Part shown: piece by piece, positions 45,581 to 54,593 of the stretch
Position numbering within the stretch: position 1 is the first letter of the stretch
Layout: each line of letters begins with the position of its first letter
NCBI RefSeq assembly: GCF_014656295.1
Contig: NZ_BNCD01000015.1
Span: 1 to 64,000 of the forward strand
DNA: 64,000 bases
Direction of reading: 5' to 3'
Source: Streptomyces sulfonofaciens
Lineage (GTDB): Bacteria > Actinomycetota > Actinomycetes > Streptomycetales > Streptomycetaceae
The notes under the pieces: generated by a model
What the model saw: only the letters and a program-made list of their open reading frames with translations
Told to the model about the DNA's origin: nothing
Databases searched by the model: none
Made by a program: the position numbers and the translations under genes

Positions 45581-46861
45581 TCAGCCGCCCACCTCCGCCT
45601 CGCGGGAGGATTCCCCCGCCGGTGCGGTGCCCGGGGCGGCGGCGCGGCCGGCTCGGTGCACCTCGCTGCGGCGTGCCGCCCGGTGCAGGGGTGCGAGGGT
45701 GGTGAGCCCCCCGACGAGGGCGAGGACGAAGAAGGCGCCGAACGCGGTCGCCCCGGTCAGCAGGCCCGACATCAGCCCGTGGGCGGTGACGACGGCGCCG
45801 AGCGCGGGCGCCCCGATGCCCTGGGCGGCGTAACCGACGAGATAGCCGCCCGACACCATGCTCGCCCGGTGGTGGGGGGCGGCGTACCGGCTGAGGACCA
45901 TCAGCCCGCCCGCGAAGTCGAATGCGTAGGCGGCACCGGCGACGGCCGAGGCGAGGAAGAAGACCGTCAGCGAGTGCACCGCGCCCGTGACGACGAAGAG
46001 CCACACCGCCGCGAGCGATCCCGCCGCCCCGAGGACCACGAGGAGCCAGACGTGGATCCGCCGGGCCAGCAGCGCGAAGAGTGTGACGCACGCCGCGAAG
46101 ACGGCCAGCAGGGCGCCAGTGACCAGGGCGTTGGTCGATCCGGCGAGCTGCTGGGCGATCTTCGCGCCGAGCGGCAGGACGATCGCCCCGAGCAGGAAGG
46201 ACGAGGCGAAGGCGATCGCGCCGGCGACGAAGACGGTGCGGCTGCCGCGGGGGATGACGACGGGCCGGACGCGCCACCGCTGCCTCGTCTCGTCCGGGGT
46301 GTGGTGCGGCATCCGGGCCACCAGGCAGGCCGTGGCCGCGATCGTGGCGGCCAGGACGTAGAAGTTCAGGTGGAGCGGGAAGGGCGCGTACTCGGTCAGG
46401 GCGCCGCCGACCACCATCGCCAGGCCGATGCCGAGGGCCGATACGGCCGTGCTGGCGGCGCCGGCGCGCTTCTCCTGGCCAGGGGCGCTGAACTCGACCA
46501 TGGCCACGCTGGCGGGGCTGATGGCCAGTCCCACGCCGAGCCCCATGAAGGCCCGGCCGGCCAGGAGCCAGACGACGTCGCCCGCCAGTGCGAAGAGCAG
46601 TACCCCGATGAACTCGGCGGCGAGGCCGAGCAGTATGGAGGCCCGTCTGCCGATGTGGTCGGAGAGGTCGCCGAAGGCGACGAGCACGGGGATCAGGGTG
46701 ATCGGATAGGCGGCGAAGATCCAGGTGATGGTGGTCGTCGAGACCCCCCAGTCGGCCTGGTAGAGCGGGTAGGTCATGGTCGGGCACGCGCTCGTCCACA
46801 ACGCGAGTGCGACGACCGCGCCGGCGGTCCAGAAGCCGGCGCGGTTTCCGAGGGAGGGCAT
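45581..46861 (-). CDS. MFS drug-type exporter
   Basis: The product is 426 aa with 12 membrane spans. The motif between helices 2 and 3 is GDLSDHIGRRASILLG, and helix 5 region has GLGVGLAISPASVAM, as in drug/proton antiporters. The ATG at 46861 has GGAG upstream. It is divergent from an HxlR-type regulator, which probably controls it. Confidence 0.9.
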   Translation of the reverse strand: MPSLGNRAGFWTAGAVVALALWTSACPTMTYPLYQADWGVSTTTITWIFAAYPITLIPVLVAFGDLSDHIGRRASILLGLAAEFIGVLLFALAGDVVWLLAGRAFMGLGVGLAISPASVAMVEFSAPGQEKRAGAASTAVSALGIGLAMVVGGALTEYAPFPLHLNFYVLAATIAATACLVARMPHHTPDETRQRWRVRPVVIPRGSRTVFVAGAIAFASSFLLGAIVLPLGAKIAQQLAGSTNALVTGALLAVFAACVTLFALLARRIHVWLLVVLGAAGSLAAVWLFVVTGAVHSLTVFFLASAVAGAAYAFDFAGGLMVLSRYAAPHHRASMVSGGYLVGYAAQGIGAPALGAVVTAHGLMSGLLTGATAFGAFFVLALVGGLTTLAPLHRAARRSEVHRAGRAAAPGTAPAGESSREAEVGG

Positions 46862-46978
46862 GGGGGGACTCCGGAAGGTGGCGGAAGGAGGGAGGGACCG
46901 CTGTCGACGGCGGGAGCTCGATGGCTGGATTTCACTGGGCAACCTAGCCGGGCTGGATAGCTTCGCGCAACTCAACGC

Positions 46979-46984
46979 TAGACT
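46979..46984 (+). promoter_or_regulatory. -10 box of a leaderless HxlR transcript
   Basis: TAGACT lies 6 bases before the ATG at 46991, fitting a leaderless start. Several TAGC/GCTA half-sites between 46940 and 46984 could be regulator contacts shared with the divergent MFS gene. Confidence 0.45.
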
Positions 46985-46990
46985 TGCGGC

Positions 46991-47455
46991 ATGAACAAGG
47001 TGCTCGGCAAGGACTCGACCTGCTCCATCGCGCGGAGCCTCGACGTGTTCGGGGACAGTTGGACCCTGCTGATCATCCGCGAGGCGATCGTGGCGGGATC
47101 GACCCGCTTCCAGGAGTTCAGGGAGGCGCTGGGGATCGCGCCGAACATCCTGGCCAAGCGGATGGCGCTGCTCGTCGAGGAGGGGCTGATGGAGCGGCGG
47201 ACCTACCGGGAACCGGGGGTGCGGGCTCGCGACGAGTACGTCCTGACCGAGGCCGGACGCAGTCTGACCCCGGTCATCGCGGCGCTGGCGGCCTGGGGGC
47301 GCGCCTACCGTCCGCGGCCCGACGGCACCTCGCCGCGGTTCACCTCCGAGGACTCGGGGACGGTGGCGCAGTTGGCCTTCGTGACCGCGGAGGGCGACCG
47401 GGTGCCGCCGGCGCGGCTCACGGCACGGCGGTTCGCCGATCCCGTACTCGACTGA
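46991..47455 (+). CDS. HxlR-family transcriptional regulator
   Basis: The product is 154 aa. HxlR signatures are CSIARSLDVFGDSWTLLIIRE (with the conserved early Cys), TRFQEFREALGIAPNILAKRM and RDEYVLTEAGRSLTPVI. Members sense reactive electrophiles or other stresses. It is divergent from and probably regulates the MFS exporter. Confidence 0.9.
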   Translation: MNKVLGKDSTCSIARSLDVFGDSWTLLIIREAIVAGSTRFQEFREALGIAPNILAKRMALLVEEGLMERRTYREPGVRARDEYVLTEAGRSLTPVIAALAAWGRAYRPRPDGTSPRFTSEDSGTVAQLAFVTAEGDRVPPARLTARRFADPVLD

Positions 47456-47560
47456 GCCCAGGGGCGGACGGGCACGGGTGCCCACCGGTCGAGCGGAGCA
47501 CCGTGAGGCCGCCCGGCCGCCCGGCCGCCCGCGGGCAGGCCGGGCCGCGGGCGGGCCACC

Positions 47561-47606
47561 GGCGGGGCGGTCGCCCGCGGCCCAACGGCGGGGCGGTCGC
47601 CCGCGG
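47561..47606. repeat. 20-bp direct repeat, two copies
   Basis: The same 20-base GC-rich sequence occurs at 47561-47580 and 47587-47606, in the spacer between the convergent HxlR and matB genes. Inverted GC motifs within it may help termination. Confidence 0.7.
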
Positions 47607-47632
47607 GTCGAAGCGGGGGGCGGGAGAGCCCG

Positions 47633-49186
47633 TCAGCGGCCCAGCGCGCGTTTCATGATCTTCCCCATGTCGTTGCGGGGCAGGGCGTCCAGGTAGCGCA
47701 CCGCGCGGGGCCGCTTGTGGGGGGCGAGCCGGGTGCTGACGTGGTCGGCGAGCTGGGCCGCGGTGGGCGGGGCCGCGGGGTCCTCGGGCACCACCCAGGC
47801 GACCACCCGTTCGCCGAGGTCGTCGTCGGGCTCGCCGGTCACCGCCGCCTCGCGCACCGCGGGGTGTTCGAGGAGCGCGTTCTCGATCTCTCCTGCGCCG
47901 ATCTTGAAACCGCCGCTCTTGATGAGGTCGGTCGCCTTGCGGCCCACGATCCGTACGGAGCCGTCCGGATCGAGCACCGCCATGTCACCGGTGCGGAACC
48001 AGCCGTCCTCGGTGAAGGCGGCGGCGGTGGCGTCGGGCCGGTTCAGATAGCCGGTGAAGAGGTTGGGGCCGCGCACCTGGATCTCGCCGACCTCCTCGGC
48101 GTCCCGGCCCGCGCCCGGCCCGCCGGGGGTGCCGTCCGCGACGCCCGGCGTGCGGCCCCCGGCGCCCGGCGTGCCGTCCGTCGCACGGGGCGTGCCGTCC
48201 GCCGTCCCGGCGCCCGCGATCACCTCGCCCGCCTCGTCCACGAGCCGCAGCTCGACCCCGGGCAGCGGCACGCCGACGGTGCCGGGCCGCGGTTCCGCGC
48301 CCGGCAGGACGCTGGTGTTCATCAGCGTCTCGGTCATGCCGTACCGCTCGATGACGGTGCGGCCCGTGGCCGCCGTGATCCGCCGGTGGTCGTGCACGGG
48401 CAGCGCCGCGGAGCCGGACACCAGGAGCCGGGCACCGGCCAGCGCCCGGGCGAGCGCCGGGTCGTCCGGCAGCGCCTGGGCGATGCGGTGGTACATGGTG
48501 GGCACCCCGAACAGCATGGTCGCGCCGTCGGCCAGTTCCCGCGCCACGCCCTCGGTGCTGAACCTGCCCAGGTGCCGTAGCGCACCGCCGCGCCGCAGGG
48601 GGCCGAGGACGCCGAGGATCAGGCCGTGCACGTGGAACAGCGGCAGCCCGTGCACCAGCACGTCGTCGCCGGTCCACCGCCAGGCCGCGGCGAGCGCGTC
48701 CAGGGTCGTCGCGACGGCCCGGTGCGGGATGAGCACGCCCTTCGGCGGCCCGGTGGTGCCGGAGGTGTAGACGACGAACGCCGGTGCGGCGGCGTCGGGT
48801 TCGGGCAGCGGGGCCGCGGCGGTGGTGGCCACCGCCGCCGTGTCGACGTCGGTGCGGGGGAGGCCGGCCAGCGCGTCCGGGAGCTGCTCGCCCGGAGCGG
48901 CGAGCAGCAGGGCCGGTGCGCTGTCGGACACGATGTGGGCCAGCTCGCCGGCGCCGGAGCGCGGGTTCAGCGGCACCACCGAGACTCCGGCGAGCAGCGC
49001 GCCCACCACGGCCACCGCGGTCTCCAGCGTGGGCGTCGCCCAGATGGCGACGCGCTCCTTGCCCCCGAGCCGGACCGCGAGGCCGAGCGCCGCGGTGCGC
49101 AGGGCCGCGTAACTCAGGGTCCGGGAGCCGAAGCTGAGGGCCGGGCGGTCGGCACCGGCCGCCACGGCCGGGAGGAGGGGGCTCAC
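47633..49186 (-). CDS. matB: Malonyl-CoA synthetase (MatB)
   Basis: The product is 517 aa. It closely resembles S. coelicolor MatB. AMP-loop VVYTSGTTGPPKGVLIPHRA, LPLFHVHGLILGVLGPLRRGG, ERYGMTETLMNTSV and the C-terminal lysine motif GKIMKRALGR are all present. It makes malonyl- or methylmalonyl-CoA from the free acid, ATP and CoA. A Gly/Thr-rich repeat insert (TDGTPGAGGRTPGVADGTPG, about residues 340-375) is unusual. The GTG at 49186 has AAGGAG 7 bases upstream. Confidence 0.9.
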   Translation of the reverse strand: MSPLLPAVAAGADRPALSFGSRTLSYAALRTAALGLAVRLGGKERVAIWATPTLETAVAVVGALLAGVSVVPLNPRSGAGELAHIVSDSAPALLLAAPGEQLPDALAGLPRTDVDTAAVATTAAAPLPEPDAAAPAFVVYTSGTTGPPKGVLIPHRAVATTLDALAAAWRWTGDDVLVHGLPLFHVHGLILGVLGPLRRGGALRHLGRFSTEGVARELADGATMLFGVPTMYHRIAQALPDDPALARALAGARLLVSGSAALPVHDHRRITAATGRTVIERYGMTETLMNTSVLPGAEPRPGTVGVPLPGVELRLVDEAGEVIAGAGTADGTPRATDGTPGAGGRTPGVADGTPGGPGAGRDAEEVGEIQVRGPNLFTGYLNRPDATAAAFTEDGWFRTGDMAVLDPDGSVRIVGRKATDLIKSGGFKIGAGEIENALLEHPAVREAAVTGEPDDDLGERVVAWVVPEDPAAPPTAAQLADHVSTRLAPHKRPRAVRYLDALPRNDMGKIMKRALGR

Positions 49187-49496
49187 GCGGTACTCCTTGT
49201 CGTCGTGCGGTGTGCCGCCGGGGCGGCGTGCTGCCGGTGCGGTGCGGTGCGGTGCGGTGCGGTGTGGTGCGGTGCCGTGCGTTGCTTGTGCTGTGCGTTG
49301 CCTGTGGGGTGCCGTGTCGTGCGTTGCCTGTGCTGTGCGTTGCCTGTGGGGTGCGGTGCGCCGCCTGTGCGGTGCGCCGATTCGCCGTACGGCGGCCGGT
49401 CGCCCGACGCCACGGTACGGGGTGCCGGCCGGTCGGCGGCACGGGTGGTGCGGGGCTCGGCATCGGGGCGTCATCCGGGTGCGCTTGGATGGCCGC
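49187..49496. repeat. Low-complexity spacer with 5-bp and 37-bp repeats
   Basis: A run of GGTGC units (about 49236-49275) is followed by a 37-base repeat at 49276-49312 and 49318-49354 that differs at one position, 42 bases apart. No gene is convincing. Promoters for matB and the gene at 49497 should lie here; TTGGAT at 49486-49491 may be a leaderless -10 for the latter. Confidence 0.75.
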
Positions 49497-50195
49497 ATGA
49501 CCGTTCACGATGTTGCACGGCTGCTGCCCGCGACGGACGTGCTCCGCGACCACTGCCGTGCCCTGGCGATGCTGGAGGCGGTGCTGAACCCCGACCGCGC
49601 CGACCGCGCCCACGCCTTCGACGCCCACTGGTCGGCGACGGAGGAGATGGCCTCCATGACCAACGGCTCCGGCGACGAGTACGCCGTCGTCTTCTCACCC
49701 GCCGGGGCGTACGTCCGCGGTTTCGCGCACGAGTCGGTGATGAGCCCCTATGCGGGCCTCGCCGGCGACGGGCCGTGGCCGGGCGTCCTCGACGAGGTGC
49801 CCGACGCCTTCCGCGCGTACGTCACGGAGCCCGCCTTCACGGACGAGGACGGCACACCGGTCGTCACCGCCTGTCTGTGGCGCGCCCCGGGCGACGACGC
49901 CTGGCGGACCGGCACCATCGACTTCCCGGACGACGGCTCGGGCGACCCGGACGGCTCCGGATCCCTCTTCCACCTGCTCACCGACCGCTCTCCAGAGGCG
50001 TTCCGGCGCTTCGCCGAGGACTACTACGAGGTTCCGGTCGCCCTGTCCGCGGTCCGCCACGTCTACGCCGGCCACCCCCTCACCGAGGAGGTGGTCGGCG
50101 TCCTCAATCCGGGGCTGACGCTGGTCGACCTCACCGAGGACGCGGTCGAGATCGGGTATCCGCTGCCGCGCCGGGACGGCGTGGCCCGGGGATAG
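49497..50195 (+). CDS. Conserved streptomycete protein of unknown function
   Basis: The product is 232 aa, soluble and acidic. Recognisable features include HDVARLLPATDVLRDHCRALA, a Tyr/Pro-rich centre and PEAFRRFAEDYYEVPV followed by VVGVLNPGLTLVDL. I do not recognise a domain; its make-up is like immunity/SUKH-type or regulatory cytosolic proteins, but this is only an impression. The start at ATG 49497 may be leaderless. Confidence 0.6.
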   Translation: MTVHDVARLLPATDVLRDHCRALAMLEAVLNPDRADRAHAFDAHWSATEEMASMTNGSGDEYAVVFSPAGAYVRGFAHESVMSPYAGLAGDGPWPGVLDEVPDAFRAYVTEPAFTDEDGTPVVTACLWRAPGDDAWRTGTIDFPDDGSGDPDGSGSLFHLLTDRSPEAFRRFAEDYYEVPVALSAVRHVYAGHPLTEEVVGVLNPGLTLVDLTEDAVEIGYPLPRRDGVARG

Positions 50196-50269
50196 TGCCC
50201 GCGGCGGGTGGGATGCGGTATGCGGTATGCGGTGTGCGGGGCGTGGGGCCCGGCCCGCCGGGGTCCGTC

Positions 50270-51475
50270 TCAGGCCGCGGCCGGCTCGACGTCGGCCACC
50301 ACGCAGCTCACGTTGTCCGGCGCCCCGGCCGCGCGGACCCGGCCGACCAGGTCGCGGGTGGCGTCCTCGGGGGTGGCCGCCGCGGCGACCACATCCCGCA
50401 GCTCCCCCTCGGGCAGTGCCGTGGTCACCCCGTCGGAGCACAGCACATACCGGTCGCCGGCCCCCGCCTGCCGCAGCCACACCCGCGGGACGTGTGCCGC
50501 GCCCGCCGTCAGCGCCTTGAGGAGCAGGGACCGCTGCGGGTGGGCGGCGGCCTCGGCGGGCGTGAGCCGCCCCTCGTCGACCATCGACTGGACGAGGGTG
50601 TCGTCGGTGGTGATCCGGAACAGGCCGCCGTCGCGGAGCAGGTAGGCGCGGCAGTCGCCGATGTGCACCAGCGCCAGTTCCGACCCGGTCCACACCAGCG
50701 CGGTCAGCGTGGTGCCCTGCTCATCCGGTGCCGCACCGGCGCCCGCCGCCTCCCGCACCGCCCGGGCGGCGTCCCGCACCGCGTCGTCCAACAGGTTGAG
50801 CACCTGGCCCGCCGGCACGGAGCGCGCCGTGTCCTCCAGGGCGCCCAGGGCGGCCACCGCGGCACTGGAGGCGGGCGCGCCGCCGGGCCCGAAGCCGTCC
50901 GCGACGGCGAGCACCCGTGAACCGGCGTACACCGCGTCCTGGTTGTCCGGCCTGATGAGACCGGTGTCCGTGAGTGCCGCGTAGCTGAGCCGCAAGGGCG
51001 CGGCGGGTACCGGCAGATCGGGATCGCGGGTCATGACGGTGTCCTTTCGTGACAGCTCCTCGACGAGGAAGGACGCCAGTGCGCGGCGGGCGGCGGTGTC
51101 AGCCTCGACGTCCGCCCAGAACGCCGCGACCTCGTGGGCCGCCGCGGCGGACCCGGCCGCGCACACCCGCCGGATCCGCTCCAGCGGCATGCCGAGCCGG
51201 CGCAGCCACGCCACCAACCGGGCCTGTTCGAGCTGGCCCACCGCGTAGTAGCGGTAGCCGGTGGCCGTATCGACGCGGGCCGGACGCAGCAGGCCCAGCT
51301 CGTCGTAGAGCCGCAGCGCCTTCGGGGAGAGCCGCGCCGCCCGTGCGAAGACTCCGATCGTCAGCACGGGCGCGTCCCGCCCGGCGCCCGCGGGCACGTC
51401 CGCGGGCCTCCCGCCGGCACCGCCCCGTTCCGTGCTCCCGGCACCTGCCGATCCGCCCCGCGACTGCCCGTCCAC
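50270..51475 (-). CDS. MerR-type regulator fused to a PP2C serine/threonine phosphatase
   Basis: The product is 401 aa from a GTG at 51475 with GGAGGGGG upstream. Residues about 38-110 are a MerR winged helix: TIGVFARAARLSPKALRLYDE, GYRYYAVGQLEQARLV. From about residue 160 a PP2C domain follows: DTGLIRPDNQDAVYAG, AVADGFGPGGAPAS, LVHIGDCRAYLLRDGG and LCSDGVTTAL, with the metal-binding Asp residues in place. The fusion suggests that phosphatase activity is gated by effector or DNA binding, or that it switches transcription. The combination occurs in other streptomycetes. Confidence 0.9.
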   Translation of the reverse strand: MDGQSRGGSAGAGSTERGGAGGRPADVPAGAGRDAPVLTIGVFARAARLSPKALRLYDELGLLRPARVDTATGYRYYAVGQLEQARLVAWLRRLGMPLERIRRVCAAGSAAAAHEVAAFWADVEADTAARRALASFLVEELSRKDTVMTRDPDLPVPAAPLRLSYAALTDTGLIRPDNQDAVYAGSRVLAVADGFGPGGAPASSAAVAALGALEDTARSVPAGQVLNLLDDAVRDAARAVREAAGAGAAPDEQGTTLTALVWTGSELALVHIGDCRAYLLRDGGLFRITTDDTLVQSMVDEGRLTPAEAAAHPQRSLLLKALTAGAAHVPRVWLRQAGAGDRYVLCSDGVTTALPEGELRDVVAAAATPEDATRDLVGRVRAAGAPDNVSCVVADVEPAAA

Positions 51476-51681
51476 CCGCTCCCCCTCCTGCTCCTGGCGT
51501 CCCCTCTCACCGGGCCCTCGCCCGGCGCCACCGATGCTGCGGCTTGCCCGAGGGGGAAGGTCAAGCGCGGCCGTGCGGTGGTGGGCCCGGGCCCCGGGCG
51601 GGGCCGGGCCCCGGGCGGTGCGGGGCGCGCCGGTTGCTAGCCTTCCGGCGGACCTACTGGACACCCTGGCAGGAGGATGCC

Positions 51682-52647
51682 GTGATACCCGCACGCAGCA
51701 GGATCGCGCTGGTCACCTGCCGGCCGCAGCCGGGGGTGCGGGTCGATCCCGACCTGCCGGGCCTGTGGCGGGCGCTGGGCGAGGCGGGGGCCGAGGCGGA
51801 CGCCGTCTGCTGGGACGATCCGGCGATCGACTGGGCGTCCTACGACCTTGCGGTGATCCGCTCGACCTGGGACTACACCTGGCGCACCGACGCCTTCACG
51901 GCCTGGGCCGACCGGTGCGGGGCGCTCACCAGGCTCGTTAATCCGCCGCAGGTGGTGCGCTGGAACACCGACAAGCGCTACCTCGGCGATCTGGCCGCGG
52001 CCGGAGTGCCGGTCGTACGGACCCGGTATCTGTCGCCCGAGGACATCGCCGCGGGCGCGCGGCCCTGGGAGCCGGGGGAGCCGGGGAACTGGAAGGGGCC
52101 GGAAGAGCCGGGGGAGCCGGACGGCGGCGAGTACGTGATCAAGCCGACGGCCGGTGCGGGCGGACGGTACGCCGCCCGCTACCGGACCGCGGATCCCGGC
52201 GCGGCCGAGGCGGCCGGGCAGCACCTCGCCAGGCTGGCCGCCGACGGGCTGACCGCGATGGTGCAGCCGTACGTGCGGCGGATCGACACCACCGGCGAGC
52301 GCGCCCTGCTGTTCTTCGGCGGACGGCTGCTGCACGCCATCCGCAAGGGCGCCGTGCTCGTGCCCCAAACGGCCTACGACGCGAAGAAGAACGCCCATCC
52401 CGATCCGCGGCCGTGGGAGCCGACCCGGGCCGAACTGGACGTCGCAGAGCGCGCCCTCGCCGCCGTGCCCGGCGCACCCGAGCTGCTGTACGCGCGCGTG
52501 GACCTCGTCGACGGGGCCGACGGACGGCCGCGCGTGATGGAACTGGAGCTGGTCGAGCCCAACCTCTTCCTCTCCGTCCACCCCGGCTCCCTGTCCCAGG
52601 TCGTGGAGGGCGTCCTCAAGGCGGCCGCCGTCATCCGTCCGCACTGA
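51682..52647 (+). CDS. ATP-grasp enzyme
   Basis: The product is 321 aa. The GTG at 51682 has AGGAGG upstream. The preATP-grasp region has RSTWDYTWRTDAF. The ATP-grasp core carries EYVIKPTAGAGGRYAARY (Lys and glycine-rich loop), VQPYVRRIDTTGERALLFF and the metal-binding VMELELVEPNLFL. It resembles RimK-like/cycloserine-type (DcsG) ligases; it probably forms a peptide or amide bond on an unknown acid. No partner enzymes are adjacent. Confidence 0.85.
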   Translation: MIPARSRIALVTCRPQPGVRVDPDLPGLWRALGEAGAEADAVCWDDPAIDWASYDLAVIRSTWDYTWRTDAFTAWADRCGALTRLVNPPQVVRWNTDKRYLGDLAAAGVPVVRTRYLSPEDIAAGARPWEPGEPGNWKGPEEPGEPDGGEYVIKPTAGAGGRYAARYRTADPGAAEAAGQHLARLAADGLTAMVQPYVRRIDTTGERALLFFGGRLLHAIRKGAVLVPQTAYDAKKNAHPDPRPWEPTRAELDVAERALAAVPGAPELLYARVDLVDGADGRPRVMELELVEPNLFLSVHPGSLSQVVEGVLKAAAVIRPH

Positions 52648-53320
52648 CCCGTTGCAGCAGCCCCCAGGTGAACTCCGCCACGCACCGCCTCGCCCCGGCG
52701 GGCTCCCGCGCCGCTGCGGAGACGTCCTCGGGGCGTGCGGCCCTGTGCGGTGCGACCGTCCGGGGTGCCGCCTCCGGGGGCGCGGCCCCACGCTCCCGCG
52801 GTACCGCGTCGAGGGGGGCCGTGAACGCCAGCCGCCAGCGCGTCGGTGCGGTGCCCTCCATCGGGCGGGCCGGGGCGAAGGCGCGGGCCACCTCGTCGAC
52901 CGTGCAGGACCAGGGGCGCAGGTCCGCGATGGTGCGCAGCCGGGGGGCCGGCGCGCCCGGGGCGCGTACCAGCCAGTCGTTCCACACCGCACCGTCCGGA
53001 GCGAGCAGCACCTCGAAGCGGAGCGTGGGCCACAGCGGTACGGGCCACAGCAGGGCCTCGCAGTCCAGGTCTCCGATCCGCCTGGGCTGCCGGGCCTCGG
53101 GCGCACCGAGCACGGAGCGGTAGCGGCCCGCCGCGGACCGCCCCCTCGGCGAGCGGACCATGGCCTGCCAGCGCCGGTTGGCCTCGCGCATCTCCTCCCT
53201 CGACGCGCCCAGTGCGCGCCGGGCGTCCTCGACGAGGTCCGGCTGGTGGTCGGCCATCCGGCGCAGCAGCACGAGCTGGAAGTGCAGGGGGGTGAAGGGC
53301 GCAGGGGGCATGTTGCCCAT
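52631..53320 (-). CDS. Conserved hypothetical protein
   Basis: The product is 229 aa. It is Arg/Pro-rich with a Trp-containing centre (CEALLWPVPLWPTLRFEVLL, then GAVWNDWLVRAPGAP). I do not recognise the family. It overlaps the convergent ATP-grasp gene by 17 bases. Coding bias and a sensible start at 53320 support it as real. Confidence 0.6.
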   Translation of the reverse strand: MGNMPPAPFTPLHFQLVLLRRMADHQPDLVEDARRALGASREEMREANRRWQAMVRSPRGRSAAGRYRSVLGAPEARQPRRIGDLDCEALLWPVPLWPTLRFEVLLAPDGAVWNDWLVRAPGAPAPRLRTIADLRPWSCTVDEVARAFAPARPMEGTAPTRWRLAFTAPLDAVPRERGAAPPEAAPRTVAPHRAARPEDVSAAAREPAGARRCVAEFTWGLLQRVSADG

Positions 53321-53626
53321 TCTCCCCTCGGGCCCCGGCCCCCGGCCCCCGGCCTCGGGCCCCGGGCCCCGGGCCCCGACGGCGCGCCCGCCCGGTCCGC
53401 CCGTCGGGTTCCGCCCGTCGGGTTCCGACCGTCCCGGGGAACTGCCGCGGCCGTGTCCGGCGGCCGTGCCGGCGAACCGGCGGGTTCGCGGAATACGTCT
53501 GCCGGTGTGCGCCGCGCCTACGGATGGCGTCGGCTCCGCGAGAGGGGGAGGCGCTCGCGTTCCGCCCGGTCAGGGAGGGTTCCTGATCCCTGTTGTGCGC
53601 AGCCCCGGCACGTCTAAGCTCGGCGG
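53321..53626. other. 306-base spacer with a 7-bp repeat run
   Basis: A run of GGGCCCC/CGGGCCC units occupies about 53329-53378, followed by short direct repeats. No gene is evident. The right end holds the promoter region for the VOC gene. Confidence 0.5.
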
Positions 53627-53980
53627 ATGGCCTTGGAATGGGAACAGGTAATCGTCCACTCGGCAGATCCGGTGGCCCTGGGGCAATGGTGGGCCACGGC
53701 TCTCGGCTGGGTCGTGGTGCACTCCTCCGACGACGAGTTCGAGATCCGCCCGGAGCCGGACCGTCTGCCGGGGTTGGACTTCGTCCGGCTCGACGAGGGC
53801 AAGAAGGCCAAGAGCCGGCTGCATCTCGACTTCAGGCCCGACGACCAGGACGCGGAGGTGGCCCGTCTGGTGGCCCACGGCGCACAGCGTGTGGACATCG
53901 GCCAGGGTGATCAGTCGTGGGTCGTACTGGCGGACCCCGAGGGCAACGAGTTCTGCGTCCTCGGCCGGCGGCGCCAGTAG
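53627..53980 (+). CDS. VOC-superfamily (glyoxalase-like) protein
   Basis: The product is 117 aa, one VOC module pair. EQVIVHSADPVALGQWWATA, FVRLDEGKKAKSRLHLDF and WVVLADPEGNEFCVLG are typical; His and Glu residues for metal binding are present. It may be a resistance, dioxygenase-like or isomerase protein; nothing nearby decides. Confidence 0.85.
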   Translation: MALEWEQVIVHSADPVALGQWWATALGWVVVHSSDDEFEIRPEPDRLPGLDFVRLDEGKKAKSRLHLDFRPDDQDAEVARLVAHGAQRVDIGQGDQSWVVLADPEGNEFCVLGRRRQ

Positions 53981-54026
53981 GGCTCACGTCGGAGGGGGCC
54001 GACGGTCGGGTACGCGTGGGTGCGCC

Positions 54027-54102
54027 GCGCGGAGGTGGTGCGGCGCGGAGGTGGTGCGGCGCGGAGGTGGTGCGGCGCGGAGGTGGTGCGGCGCGGAGTG
54101 CG
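54027..54102. repeat. 16-bp tandem repeat, four full copies and a partial
   Basis: Perfect units of GCGCGGAGGTGGTGCG run from 54027 to 54090 with a partial fifth to 54102. There are no spacers, so it is not a CRISPR array. Confidence 0.9.
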
Positions 54103-54593
54103 GGCGGGCCGTGGCACCGGGTCGTGGAAGGAGCAGGACTCCCGTACCGGCCTGGGGGACCGGCTTCCGCGAGGCCGGGGGAGCGGATCCCGCGACGCCC
54201 CGGGCCCAAGGGAGGATGCGGGCGTACCGGTTGTGGTCGTCGGCGCCCACAGCTCCGCCGTGCCGACCAGCGCCCCGCCGTCCAGCTCCACCGCGGCGAG
54301 AAGCCGCCCCGGTCCAGTGCCCCGGGCCCTGTGCGGGGCAGCGGCCCCGCCGGGCGGGGGCGCGGGAAGCCACGCGAGGAGGCCCGCCGGGGCCGGACAG
54401 GTCGTCACCGTCCTGAGGGGGCTGCCCCGATCGCGGCCGGGCCACTGGCCGGTGTGCGGTACCGGGGCGGGGCCGGGCGCCGTCAAGGGGGGGCATTGCC
54501 GGGGTGCCGGGGCGCGGCCTACGCTGGCGGCGGTCGTTCGTCATTCCGATCATCCGTTGAAATATCGAACCGCGCAGGGAGGGGGCTGGCGCC
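54103..54593. other. Spacer with a possible degraded acetyltransferase
   Basis: No intact gene. On the minus strand (about 54200-54400) the phrase AVELDGGALVGTAELWAP resembles a GNAT strand 2-4 segment but is not followed by an acetyl-CoA loop, so it may be a relic. The right end carries the IclR operator candidate and the GGGAGGGGG ribosome site. Confidence 0.3.
54556..54570 (+). promoter_or_regulatory. Candidate IclR operator
   Basis: GTTGAAATATCGAAC is an AT-rich imperfect palindrome 24 bases before the IclR start. Sites of this look are common for IclR-type autoregulators. Confidence 0.5.

Noticed and set aside
47633..49498. Extended MatB start with a His/Thr-rich N-terminus
   Set aside because: The extra 100 residues are simple-repeat translation; the GTG at 49186 has a clear AAGGAG and matches known MatB N-termini.
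54027..54102. Possible CRISPR array
   Set aside because: Repeats are contiguous with no spacers, and there are no cas genes nearby.
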